Assembly: GCA_904502145.1 (NCBI GenBank)
Contig: CAJGDH010000008.1
Location: 1 to 19,441, forward strand
Reading direction: 5' to 3'
DNA: 19,441 bases
DNA from: an uncultured Eubacterium sp.
GTDB taxonomy: Bacteria > Bacillota > Clostridia > Lachnospirales > Lachnospiraceae
Both the position numbers and the translations under genes were made by a program. How positions within the stretch are numbered: position 1 is the stretch's first letter; each line of letters opens with the position of its first letter. The notes under the pieces are model-generated. The model ran no database searches. It had not been told where the DNA came from and worked only from the letters and a program-made list of their open reading frames with translations. Below, one piece after another: positions 7,274 through 14,688 of this stretch.

Positions 7274-9040
7274 TTGGAAAAATGGGTAATAACCGCAAAA
7301 AGAGCAGATTTCAGTCAGATTGCCGCCAGATACGGGATCACTCCCATGCTGGCCAGGCTCATGAGAAACCGTGACCTGGTCACGGATGAAGAGATACATG
7401 CCTACCTGTACGGCAGTATGAAGGACCTCCCGCCCGCAGGCCTGCTGAAAGATGCGGATAAGGCTGCGGAAATCCTGATGGGGAAGATCAGTGAAGGCAG
7501 GAGGATCCGCATTATCTCCGACTATGACGTGGACGGGATCTCCTCCAACTATATCCTTTATAAAGGACTTTCAAGGTGTGGGGCCAGGGTTGATTACCGG
7601 ATCCCTGACCGGATCGAGGACGGATACGGGATAAATGAGCACCTGATCACACAGGCCAGGGAGGACGGGATCGATACCATCATTACCTGTGATAACGGGA
7701 TAGCCGCGGCAGAGCAGATCATCTATGCCCAAAGTCTCGGGATGACGGTGGTGGTGACTGACCATCACGATATTCCTTATGAGGAGGCGGAAGGAAATAT
7801 CCTCTACCGTCTGCCGCCGGCAGAGGCAGTGGTGAATCCCAAGCGGGAGGACTGTCCCTATCCGGAGACAAACATCTGCGGAGCTGTAGTCTGCTACAGG
7901 CTGATGGAGATCCTCTACGAAAGATATGGTATCCCTTCAGGCGAAACGGAACATTTCCTGCCCTTTGCAGCCCTTGCCACGGTGTGTGATGTCATGCCCC
8001 TGCGGGGGGAGAACAGGATCCTGGTCAGGGAAGGGATACGTCGGATGCCTGAGACGGATAATACAGGACTCCGGGCTCTTCTGGAAGTCACAGGCTGTCT
8101 CGGCCGGAAGATCACTGCCTACACCCTGGGCTTCATCATCGGCCCCTGCATCAATGCCACAGGCAGGCTGAGTACGGCCAGGGAAGCCATGGAACTGCTT
8201 CTGTGCCGGGACAGGGAGGATGCTCTTTCAAGGGCAAAGACCCTAGAGCAGCTCAACAACGAACGAAAGGAAATGACCACCAAAGGGGTGGAAGAAGCGA
8301 TCGCATATCTGGAAGAGAGCGGCCATGACCGGGACAAGGTACTTGTGGTCTTTCTTCCGGATTGCCATGAGAGTATCGCCGGTATCATCGCCGGCCGGGT
8401 CAGGGAATATTTCAACAAACCGGTCTTCGTGCTGACCAGAGCCAAAGACGGCGTGAAAGGTTCGGGGAGATCCATCGAGGCCTACCACATGTACCGGGAA
8501 ATGACCCGGGTAAAAGATATCTTTACCAGATACGGCGGACATCCCATGGCCGCAGGTCTTTCCATGGAGGAAGACCGGATCGGGGAACTCCGTGACCGCC
8601 TGAATGAAAACAGCACCCTCACGGAAGAGGATCTGATCAGAAAAGTCCACATCGACATTCCCCTTCCTTTCTCATATGTCACCGAGGATTTCCTCCGGGA
8701 TCTTTCCATGATGGAACCATTCGGTAAGGGAAATGAAAAGCCCCTGTTTGCGCAGAAAGACCTGAAGGTCGGTTCCCTGAAGATTCTGGGAAGTACGGGA
8801 CGATGCTGCAAAATGTATCTCACGGACGGGTCCGGTTTCCGGACAGAAGCCATGTATTTCGGGGAATCCGATCAATTCTGCCGTGACATCGAGGACCGCT
8901 ACGGCCGGAATGCACTTGACCGGATCATGAGAGGACTGGATTCTCCCGTCAGGATGCATGTGACCTATTACCCACAGGTCAATGAGTGGATGGGGGTAAG
9001 AACGATCCAGGCCGTCATTCAGAATTATCTTCTCATATGA
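7274..9040 (+). CDS. recJ: Single-stranded-DNA-specific exonuclease RecJ
   Basis: RecJ is a 5'-to-3' single-strand DNA exonuclease of the DHH family, acting in recombination and mismatch or base-excision repair. Counting from the TTG start, the product is 588 residues. Motif I SDYDVDGISS is at about 82-91, the DHH motif (TDHHD) at 162-166, and the DHHA1 domain motif GGHPMAAGLS follows further on. The last part (KPLFAQKDLKVGSLKILG onward) fits the RecJ OB domain. I chose TTG at 7274 because AGGTGAT (7263-7269) precedes it and RecJ relatives commonly begin M-E-K-W. An alternative GTG at 7265 with AGGA four bases upstream would add three residues. It sits directly behind the secDF terminator with no visible promoter, so it may depend on read-through or a promoter inside secDF. 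Confidence 0.95.
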   Translation: MEKWVITAKRADFSQIAARYGITPMLARLMRNRDLVTDEEIHAYLYGSMKDLPPAGLLKDADKAAEILMGKISEGRRIRIISDYDVDGISSNYILYKGLSRCGARVDYRIPDRIEDGYGINEHLITQAREDGIDTIITCDNGIAAAEQIIYAQSLGMTVVVTDHHDIPYEEAEGNILYRLPPAEAVVNPKREDCPYPETNICGAVVCYRLMEILYERYGIPSGETEHFLPFAALATVCDVMPLRGENRILVREGIRRMPETDNTGLRALLEVTGCLGRKITAYTLGFIIGPCINATGRLSTAREAMELLLCRDREDALSRAKTLEQLNNERKEMTTKGVEEAIAYLEESGHDRDKVLVVFLPDCHESIAGIIAGRVREYFNKPVFVLTRAKDGVKGSGRSIEAYHMYREMTRVKDIFTRYGGHPMAAGLSMEEDRIGELRDRLNENSTLTEEDLIRKVHIDIPLPFSYVTEDFLRDLSMMEPFGKGNEKPLFAQKDLKVGSLKILGSTGRCCKMYLTDGSGFRTEAMYFGESDQFCRDIEDRYGRNALDRIMRGLDSPVRMHVTYYPQVNEWMGVRTIQAVIQNYLLI

Positions 9041-9071
9041 AGGAACAATGGGCAAATTATTCTTTTATTTG

Positions 9072-9100
9072 TAGAATTCTTGTAAATTATCTGATATAAT
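9072..9100 (+). promoter_or_regulatory. Promoter for apt, extended -10 type
   Basis: A perfect -10 hexamer TATAAT at 9095-9100 is preceded by TG at 9092-9093, the extended -10 signature. The -35 at the right distance (TAGAAT, 9072-9077) is poor. The start would be near 9107, leaving a leader of about 48 bases before apt. The surroundings are strikingly AT-rich. Confidence 0.72.
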
Positions 9101-9154
9101 AACTAATATCATCTATAGTGAGTCCAATGCGTGGAAGAATAAGAGGAGATAATC

Positions 9155-9679
9155 ATGAAGAGATTAGAAGATTATGTTGTTAGTATTCCTAATTTTCCAA
9201 AGGAAGGTATAGTATTCAGGGATGTTACTTCGATCCTTCAGGATCCGGACGGACTGAAACTGTGTATCCATGAGCTGATGAAAAAGCTTGAAGGTGTTGA
9301 GTTTGATGTGGTTACCGGTACTGAAGCAAGAGGTTTTCTGTTTGGTATGCCCCTGGCATATAATAAGCATAAAGCCTTCATCCCCATCCGGAAGAAGGGA
9401 AAACTTCCCAGAGAAGTGCTGAGCAAATCCTACACTCTCGAGTATGGTACTTCCACACTTGAGATCCATAAGGATGCCATATTCCCGGGCCAGAGGGTTG
9501 TCCTGGTGGATGATCTCCTCGCCACCGGCGGAACGGCAGCCGCAGCTGCAGATCTGATCGAATCCCTCGGCGGGATCGTTGTCAAGATCATTTTTGTCAT
9601 GGAGCTTGCAGGCCTGAAGGGAAGAGATGTTCTGAAAGGATATGATGTGGATTCCTGCATCATCTATCAAGGGAAATAA
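9155..9679 (+). CDS. apt: Adenine phosphoribosyltransferase
   Basis: Apt salvages adenine by joining it to phosphoribosyl pyrophosphate to give AMP, in the cytoplasm. The product is 174 residues, the normal length. The PRPP-binding motif VVLVDDLLATGGT spans residues 115-127; other type I features are the early IPNFPKEGIVFRDVT (11-25) and the flexible-loop region PIRKKGKLP (77-85). The start ATG follows AGAGGAGA about six bases upstream. The first 20 codons are AT-rich compared with the rest. The RpiR-like regulator follows after 12 bases, so they are likely cotranscribed. The common neighbourhood recJ-apt (often then relA) is consistent, although relA is not found here. Confidence 0.97.
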   Translation: MKRLEDYVVSIPNFPKEGIVFRDVTSILQDPDGLKLCIHELMKKLEGVEFDVVTGTEARGFLFGMPLAYNKHKAFIPIRKKGKLPREVLSKSYTLEYGTSTLEIHKDAIFPGQRVVLVDDLLATGGTAAAAADLIESLGGIVVKIIFVMELAGLKGRDVLKGYDVDSCIIYQGK

Positions 9680-9691
9680 GGTGGTTTTCAA

Positions 9692-10564
9692 TTGAAACAT
9701 ATGAATATACTTGAAAGGATGGAAGCCAAGGCTTCCTCCTTCAGCAAAGGACAGAGAAGACTGGCAGAGTATATTTCCGAAAATTATGATATCGCTGCCT
9801 ACCTGACCGCGTCAAAGCTGGGCAAGGAAGCAGGCGTCAGTGAATCCACGGTAGTCCGTTTTGCCTATCAGCTGGATTATGACGGATATCCTGAACTGCA
9901 GAAGGCCATTCAGGTCATCGTCAAGACCAATTCCAATTCCATGCAGAGGATGTCCTTATCCTCCAAACGCTACCAGGAGAAAGGTGTTCTGAAGAGTATC
10001 CTTTCCACGGATATGGAGAAGCTTAAGGATACCATCAATGCCGGAATTGATGAAGGAGAGTTCAAAAAAGCGGTTGAGCTGATCAATGAGAGCAGAAGGG
10101 TATACATCATGGGTGCCAGAAGTGCCGCCTACCTGGCCGGACTTTTAGGCTATTACTTCAAGATGCTCTTTGATAAGGTCATCGTGGTTGAAACCGCCAG
10201 TACTTCGGAAACCCTTGAACAGATCTACAATATCGGCGAGAAGGATGTGCTGATCGGCGTATCCTTCCCCAGATATTCCAAACGTACCATCCGTGCTTTA
10301 CAGTATGCCAAGAATCACGGGGCGGCGACCATCGCACTGACGGACAATATCCATTCCCCCGTGGCGGAATATGCTGAATGTATCCTCATCGCCAGAACCG
10401 ATGTCATGACCATCGTGGACTCCATGGTCGGTCCCCTGAGTATCGTCAACGCACTGGTTTCAGCCCTTGCGCTTTTGCGCAAGGAGGAAGTGGAACAGCG
10501 CCTGATGGCTCTGGAGGAACTGTGGAATGAGTACGATGATGTATACAACAGGAGTAATCAGTAA
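9692..10564 (+). CDS. MurR/RpiR family transcriptional regulator (HTH plus SIS domain)
   Basis: The 290-residue protein has an N-terminal RpiR-type helix-turn-helix (about 1-77: FSKGQRRLAEYI, then LGKEAGVSESTVVRFAYQLDYDGYPEL). A C-terminal sugar-isomerase (SIS) domain covers roughly 120-255 (RRVYIMGARSAAYLAGLLG, then DVLIGVSFPRYSKRT). RpiR proteins sense phosphosugars through the SIS domain and repress or activate nearby catabolic genes. No sugar-related gene lies beside it, so the ligand is unknown. TTG at 9692 is chosen as start because AAGGTGG lies seven bases upstream; an ATG at 9701 would be 16 bases from it. Its stop directly abuts the GTG of the flavoprotein gene, which indicates cotranscription and coupled translation. 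Confidence 0.93.
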   Translation: MKHMNILERMEAKASSFSKGQRRLAEYISENYDIAAYLTASKLGKEAGVSESTVVRFAYQLDYDGYPELQKAIQVIVKTNSNSMQRMSLSSKRYQEKGVLKSILSTDMEKLKDTINAGIDEGEFKKAVELINESRRVYIMGARSAAYLAGLLGYYFKMLFDKVIVVETASTSETLEQIYNIGEKDVLIGVSFPRYSKRTIRALQYAKNHGAATIALTDNIHSPVAEYAECILIARTDVMTIVDSMVGPLSIVNALVSALALLRKEEVEQRLMALEELWNEYDDVYNRSNQ

Positions 10565-11800
10565 GTGAAAACAGTGATCATCATTGGTGGAGGGGCAGCC
10601 GGTCTTATGGCTGCCGTTTCTGCGTCCCGAGAAAATAAAAAAGTGATCCTGCTGGAGAGGAACGAGAAGGTGGGAAAGAAACTGTTCATCACGGGAAAGG
10701 GCCGCTGCAATGTTACCACTGCCTGCCCGCCGGAAGAATTTACAGACCATGTGATGACCAATCCACGTTTCCTCTACAGCTCCTTCAGGCGATTTGACAA
10801 CCATTCCATGATGCGTTTCCTTGAAGGAAGAGGACTTAAACTGAAGACAGAACGTGGTCAGAGGGTATTTCCTGCAAGTGACCGTTCTTCCGATGTGATC
10901 CGGGTCCTGGAAGATGCCTGCCGTAAAGGCGGTGTGGACATACGGCTTCATGCGAAGGTGGTACGGGTCTGTACAGGTCCGGAAGGGTTCACTTCGGTTG
11001 AACTTGAGAACGGGCAGATGATCCGCGGTGATTCCCTGATCATTGCCTGCGGCGGCAGGTCCTATCCGTCCACAGGGTCCGACGGTCTGGGATATGAACT
11101 GGCCCGTTCCCTCGGCCACAAGATCAGGGAACCCCAGCCCTCCCTGGTTCCTTTCGTTATGAAAGAAGCCTGGTGCAGGGACCTGATGGGCCTTACCCTG
11201 AAAAATGTTTCCATCCGGGTTAAGGATGGAAAGAAAGTGGTGGATGAAGGCTTCGGGGAGTTTCTGTTTACCCATTTCGGGGTCAGCGGCCCCCTGGTCC
11301 TGACAGCCAGCACCAGACTGGGGAAATACCAGAAATCCCTGAAAGAAGGCAGGCTGACCCTGTCATTGGATCTCAAGCCTGCCCTCAGTGAAGAACAGCT
11401 GGAGAAACGGTTCCTTAAAGAATTTGATACTTTCCGCAATAAGAAGATTCCCAATGTACTGGATACCATGCTTCCGAAAAAGATGACTCCCATCTTCCTG
11501 AAAGAAGCGGAGATCGACCCGGAAAAAAGGGTGAGGGAGATCACAAAAGCGGAACGAAGGAGGATGATCCTCCTGATGAAAAATCTTACCATGCATATCC
11601 GGGGCGTGAGAGGATTTGAGGAAGCCATCATCACCAGGGGCGGCGTGGATATCCGGGAGATCGACCCGGCCACCATGGCTTCAAAGAAGGTCCCGGGTGT
11701 CTATTTTGCAGGAGAAATCCTTGACCTTGATGCAGTTACCGGCGGCTTCAATCTGCAGATTGCCTGGACTACAGGATATGCGGCGGGAAAATACGCGTAA
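10565..11800 (+). CDS. BaiN/HI0933-like FAD-dependent oxidoreductase
   Basis: This 411-residue flavoprotein belongs to the HI0933/YhiN/BaiN family of NAD(P)/FAD-dependent oxidoreductases. It opens with the FAD-binding Rossmann motif IIGGGAAGLMAA (5-16), has the family segment LFITGKGRCNVT (40-51), and ends with AGEILDLDAVTGGFNLQIAW, the conserved C-terminal FAD-contact region. Some members have been reported to act on bile acid intermediates, but the family is widespread in bacteria without bile acid metabolism, and no other bai gene is present, so I give no symbol. The GTG start directly follows the RpiR gene's stop; AGGAG in that gene's last codons is the ribosome binding site. The substrate is unknown. 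Confidence 0.93.
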   Translation: MKTVIIIGGGAAGLMAAVSASRENKKVILLERNEKVGKKLFITGKGRCNVTTACPPEEFTDHVMTNPRFLYSSFRRFDNHSMMRFLEGRGLKLKTERGQRVFPASDRSSDVIRVLEDACRKGGVDIRLHAKVVRVCTGPEGFTSVELENGQMIRGDSLIIACGGRSYPSTGSDGLGYELARSLGHKIREPQPSLVPFVMKEAWCRDLMGLTLKNVSIRVKDGKKVVDEGFGEFLFTHFGVSGPLVLTASTRLGKYQKSLKEGRLTLSLDLKPALSEEQLEKRFLKEFDTFRNKKIPNVLDTMLPKKMTPIFLKEAEIDPEKRVREITKAERRRMILLMKNLTMHIRGVRGFEEAIITRGGVDIREIDPATMASKKVPGVYFAGEILDLDAVTGGFNLQIAWTTGYAAGKYA

Positions 11801-11866
11801 CATGCTCATAATGTCATAACTGAAGTAGTTTTAGACAAAAAAATTCTTTTCTTTCCTATTAATTTA

Positions 11867-11875
11867 TGTTATTAT
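11867..11875 (+). promoter_or_regulatory. Extended -10 promoter for cmk
   Basis: TGTTATTAT (TG-n-TATTAT) occurs in an AT-rich stretch between the flavoprotein gene and cmk. No recognisable -35 lies 16-18 bases upstream; the region there is pyrimidine-rich (TTTTCTTTCC). Predicted transcription start is about 11882, immediately at the foot of a hairpin in the cmk leader. Confidence 0.55.
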
Positions 11876-11883
11876 GGTCAATG

Positions 11884-11920
11884 ACATGTTTTCAACATAT
11901 GCTGAAATGTTGGGACATGT
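11884..11920 (+). promoter_or_regulatory. Two-tier inverted repeat at the 5' end of the cmk leader
   Basis: CAACAT (11893-11898) pairs with ATGTTG (11907-11912) around an eight-base loop. Outside it, ACATGT (11884-11889) can pair with ACATGT (11915-11920) across TTT/GG internal bulges. With a start near 11882, the hairpin would be the first structure on the mRNA, ahead of AGGAGG at 11929-11934. It could be an mRNA 5' stabiliser, or the DNA dyad could be an operator. Confidence 0.45.
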
Positions 11921-11944
11921 TACGGCACAGGAGGCAGCATTTTT

Positions 11945-12610
11945 ATGTACAGTATCGCTATTGACGGTCCTGCAGGAGCAGGAAAAAGTACCATTGCAAA
12001 AAAGATCGCAAAACAGATGGGATTCGTATATGTGGACACAGGAGCCATGTCTAGAGCCATGGCATTGTTCTTCATCCGGCAGGGTATTGACGGTCATGAC
12101 AGAGAGACCATCGCATCTTTATGTCCTTCTATCCGTGTCAGTCTTTCTTACGATGAGGAAGGAAGACAGCAGGTCTTTTTAAATGGAGAGAATGTAACCC
12201 CATATATCAGGGATGAGGAAGTGGGCCAGATGGCATCAGTCACTTCAGCCATCCCGGAGGTCCGTGCAGCCCTGCTGGATCTTCAGAGAAATATGGCGCT
12301 TACCTCTGACATCCTGATGGACGGAAGGGACATCGGTACCCACGTTCTTCCTGATGCTTCATTGAAGATCTACCTGACCGCTTCACCTTCGGTGCGGGCC
12401 AAGCGGCGTTATGATGAACTCTGTGAAAAAGGCGTCTCCTGCGATCTTGCTCAGATAGAACAGGACATCATCAAGAGAGATGAGCAGGACATGGGCAGGG
12501 AGATCGCTCCCCTTCGTCAGGCGGAAGATGCAGTCCTTCTGGATTCATCAGACATGACGATCGAGGAAGTGGTGGAAGCCGTTCTCGAAGAGTTTCATAA
12601 GAAATACTGA
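11945..12610 (+). CDS. cmk: Cytidylate kinase
   Basis: Cmk phosphorylates CMP and dCMP using ATP in pyrimidine nucleotide metabolism. The 221-residue product is full length. The P-loop GPAGAGKST is at residues 8-16, DTGAMSRA (32-39) forms part of the substrate site, MDGRDIGTHVLP is the CMP-binding segment, and RAKRRYDEL the lid region. ATG follows AGGAGG by ten bases. The order cmk-ispH-rpsA is a familiar clostridial arrangement (cmk-rpsA more widely), with a 56-base gap here and no terminator between, so these probably form one transcript from the promoter near 11870. Confidence 0.97.
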   Translation: MYSIAIDGPAGAGKSTIAKKIAKQMGFVYVDTGAMSRAMALFFIRQGIDGHDRETIASLCPSIRVSLSYDEEGRQQVFLNGENVTPYIRDEEVGQMASVTSAIPEVRAALLDLQRNMALTSDILMDGRDIGTHVLPDASLKIYLTASPSVRAKRRYDELCEKGVSCDLAQIEQDIIKRDEQDMGREIAPLRQAEDAVLLDSSDMTIEEVVEAVLEEFHKKY

Positions 12611-12666
12611 TAGATTTGTCTGTCAACAGCACCGGAATGAAAGTATGAAAAAACCGGAGAAGATGT

Positions 12667-14559
12667 ATGGAGATTAGTATCGCAAAATCCGCAGGCTTCT
12701 GTTTTGGGGTACGAAGAGCCGTCGACTGCGTTTACGCTGAGGCGGAGCACGAAGATGTGTACACATTCGGACCGATCATCCATAACGATGAAGTCGTAGC
12801 TGATCTGGAGAGACACGGTGTCCGTGTGATCAGAGATGAGTCGGAATTTGCCGGAATCGGCCAGGGAACGGTGATCATAAGATCCCACGGTGTCCCGAAA
12901 AGGATATACTGTGAGATTGAGGATGCAGGATTGAACCTGGTGGATGCAACCTGTCCCTTTGTCCTGAAGATCCATAAGATCGTGGATGAGGAGAGCGCAA
13001 AAGGAAGGACGGTAATCATCATCGGAAATCATCATCACCCGGAGGTGGAAGGCATCATGGGATGGTGCAATACGCCCCCTCTGGTGGTGGAAGATAAAGA
13101 CCAGGCAGAGCAGATTTCCCTGCCTCCTGACAGCAGGATTTCCGTGGTTTCCCAGACCACATTTAATTATAATAAATTCCAATATTTAGTTGAAATTATC
13201 TCGGAAAAGGTTTATGATATAAATGTTTTTAACACTATATGCAATGCCACTGCGGAGCGCCAGGATGAGGCGCGGAAACTGGCTTCCGAATCGGATGCCA
13301 TGATCGTGATCGGGGGCAGGCATAGCTCGAACACACAGAAACTTTTCGAGATAAGTAAAAACGAATGTAGTAATACTTTTTATATACAAACAGTGAATGA
13401 TTTGAATATGGAGGATTTTCGTAATATCGAGAAACTCGGTATTACTGCAGGGGCATCTACCCCAAACAATATAATCAAGGAGGTTCATGATCACATGGCG
13501 GAAATGAGTTTTGACCAGATGCTGGACGAAAGCTTTAAGACAATCAGAAATGGAGAGGTTGTTACAGGCACAATTATCGATGTAAAAGAGGATGAGATCA
13601 TTCTCAATATTGGGTATAAAGCGGACGGCATCATCTCCAGACAGGAGTACTCCAACAATCAGAATCTTGATCTTACCACAGTTGCCAACGTAGGCGACGA
13701 GATGGAAGCCAAGGTCCTTAAAGTGAATGATGGAGAGGGTCAGGTACTCTTAACTTATAAGAGACTTAAAGCAGAAAAAGGCAACAAGAGACTGGAAGAA
13801 GCATTCAACAACCACGAAGTACTTACCGCTGAAGTAGCTAAGGTTCTCGATGGAGGTTTAAGTGTTATCGTTGAGGATACCAGAGTATTTATCCCTGCCA
13901 GCCTTGTTTCCGACACTTACGAGAAGAATTTAAAGAAATATGACGGACAGGAGATCCAGTTCGTGATCACTGAGTTCAATCCCCGCAAGAGAAGGATCAT
14001 CGGTGACCGCAAGCAGCTTCTTATCGCTGACAAGAAAGCAAAACAGGAAGCTCTGTTCGCACGCATCGAGCCGGGTATGACCGTTGAAGGTACGGTTAAG
14101 AATGTGACAGATTTCGGCGCATTCATCGATCTCGGTGGTGCTGACGGTCTTCTTCATATTTCCGAGATGAGCTGGGGCCGTGTTGAGAATCCCAAGAAGG
14201 TTTTCACCGTAGGTCAGACTCTCGAAGTTCTGATCAAAGATATCCAGGGCGAGAAGATCGCTTTATCCTTAAAGTTCCCGGAATCCAATCCGTGGCTCAA
14301 TGCCGATGAGAAATACGCTGTCGGCAATATCGTTACCGGTAAAGTTGCCCGTATGACAGACTTCGGTGCATTTATCGAGCTGGAGCCGGGCGTGGATGCT
14401 CTTCTTCATGTATCTCAGATTGCAAGAGAGCATATCGAGAAACCTTCAGACGTTCTTTCCGTTTCACAGGAAGTTACGGCCAAGGTTGTCGATTTCAAGA
14501 AGGATGAGCATAAGATCAGCCTGAGCATCAAGGCTCTTGATATTCCTCAGGAAGACTGA
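12667..14559 (+). CDS. ispH-rpsA: IspH-ribosomal protein S1 fusion (HMBPP reductase plus four S1 domains)
   Basis: This 630-residue protein joins two functions. Residues 1-276 are 4-hydroxy-3-methylbut-2-enyl diphosphate reductase, the last step of the MEP isoprenoid pathway: the 4Fe-4S ligands are Cys12, Cys96 and Cys192, with substrate residues His74, His124, Glu126, Ser221-Asn222 and Ser264. Residues from about 298 carry four S1 RNA-binding domains (roughly 298-363, 383-449, 470-536, 553-621), resembling ribosomal protein S1. The fusion is known in Clostridia, so this is not a sequencing artefact. ATG follows GGAG at a normal distance. The junction near residue 277 contains its own Shine-Dalgarno and Met, and the preceding part of ispH is unusually AT-rich with a promoter match. 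A terminator follows. Confidence 0.96.
   Translation: MEISIAKSAGFCFGVRRAVDCVYAEAEHEDVYTFGPIIHNDEVVADLERHGVRVIRDESEFAGIGQGTVIIRSHGVPKRIYCEIEDAGLNLVDATCPFVLKIHKIVDEESAKGRTVIIIGNHHHPEVEGIMGWCNTPPLVVEDKDQAEQISLPPDSRISVVSQTTFNYNKFQYLVEIISEKVYDINVFNTICNATAERQDEARKLASESDAMIVIGGRHSSNTQKLFEISKNECSNTFYIQTVNDLNMEDFRNIEKLGITAGASTPNNIIKEVHDHMAEMSFDQMLDESFKTIRNGEVVTGTIIDVKEDEIILNIGYKADGIISRQEYSNNQNLDLTTVANVGDEMEAKVLKVNDGEGQVLLTYKRLKAEKGNKRLEEAFNNHEVLTAEVAKVLDGGLSVIVEDTRVFIPASLVSDTYEKNLKKYDGQEIQFVITEFNPRKRRIIGDRKQLLIADKKAKQEALFARIEPGMTVEGTVKNVTDFGAFIDLGGADGLLHISEMSWGRVENPKKVFTVGQTLEVLIKDIQGEKIALSLKFPESNPWLNADEKYAVGNIVTGKVARMTDFGAFIELEPGVDALLHVSQIAREHIEKPSDVLSVSQEVTAKVVDFKKDEHKISLSIKALDIPQED
13190..13218 (+). 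promoter_or_regulatory. Candidate internal promoter within ispH, ahead of the S1 half
   Basis: TTGAAA (13190-13195) and TATGAT (13213-13218) each match the sigma-A consensus at five of six bases and are separated by exactly 17 bases. A second reading of the same region is the extended -10 TGATATAAA at 13215-13223. It lies in an AT-rich patch inside the coding sequence, about 280 bases upstream of the internal S1 start. It is a sequence match only. Confidence 0.45.
13477..13497 (+). promoter_or_regulatory. Internal ribosome binding site and in-frame ATG at the IspH/S1 junction
   Basis: AAGGAGG at 13477-13483 is followed 11 bases later by an in-frame ATG (13495-13497, Met277 of the fusion). 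Starting there gives a 354-residue protein beginning MAEMSFDQMLDES, containing all four S1 domains and nothing of IspH. The site is as strong as those of neighbouring genes, although the spacing is slightly long. Confidence 0.55.
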
Positions 14560-14586
14560 TCGGTTCATTGAAACTGTAAAGAGTTT

Positions 14587-14619
14587 AAGCCGCTTCATGT
14601 AAATGAAGCGGCTTTTCTT
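14587..14619 (+). terminator. Rho-independent terminator after ispH-rpsA
   Basis: AAGCCGCTTCAT (14587-14598) pairs perfectly with ATGAAGCGGCTT (14603-14614) around a GTAA loop, followed by TTCTT. It ends the cmk-ispH-rpsA unit. On the opposite strand there is no T-run, so it is unlikely to serve the convergent PAP2 gene. Confidence 0.93.
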
Positions 14620-14688
14620 ATGCATTCGACTATATTATTCGAATATATGTATTCGACCATGATCTTTGGAAGAATCAGATTTGATCCT

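Noticed and set aside
11062..11676. Minus-strand open frame of 204 codons opposite the HI0933-like gene
   Set aside because: Its composition (rich in Ser, Arg, Pro) is typical of antisense translations, with no ribosome site; the plus-strand flavoprotein motifs are decisive.
10565..11800. Calling the flavoprotein BaiN, part of bile acid 7-dehydroxylation
   Set aside because: The family is broad, no other bai gene is present, and sequence alone does not support the specific substrate.
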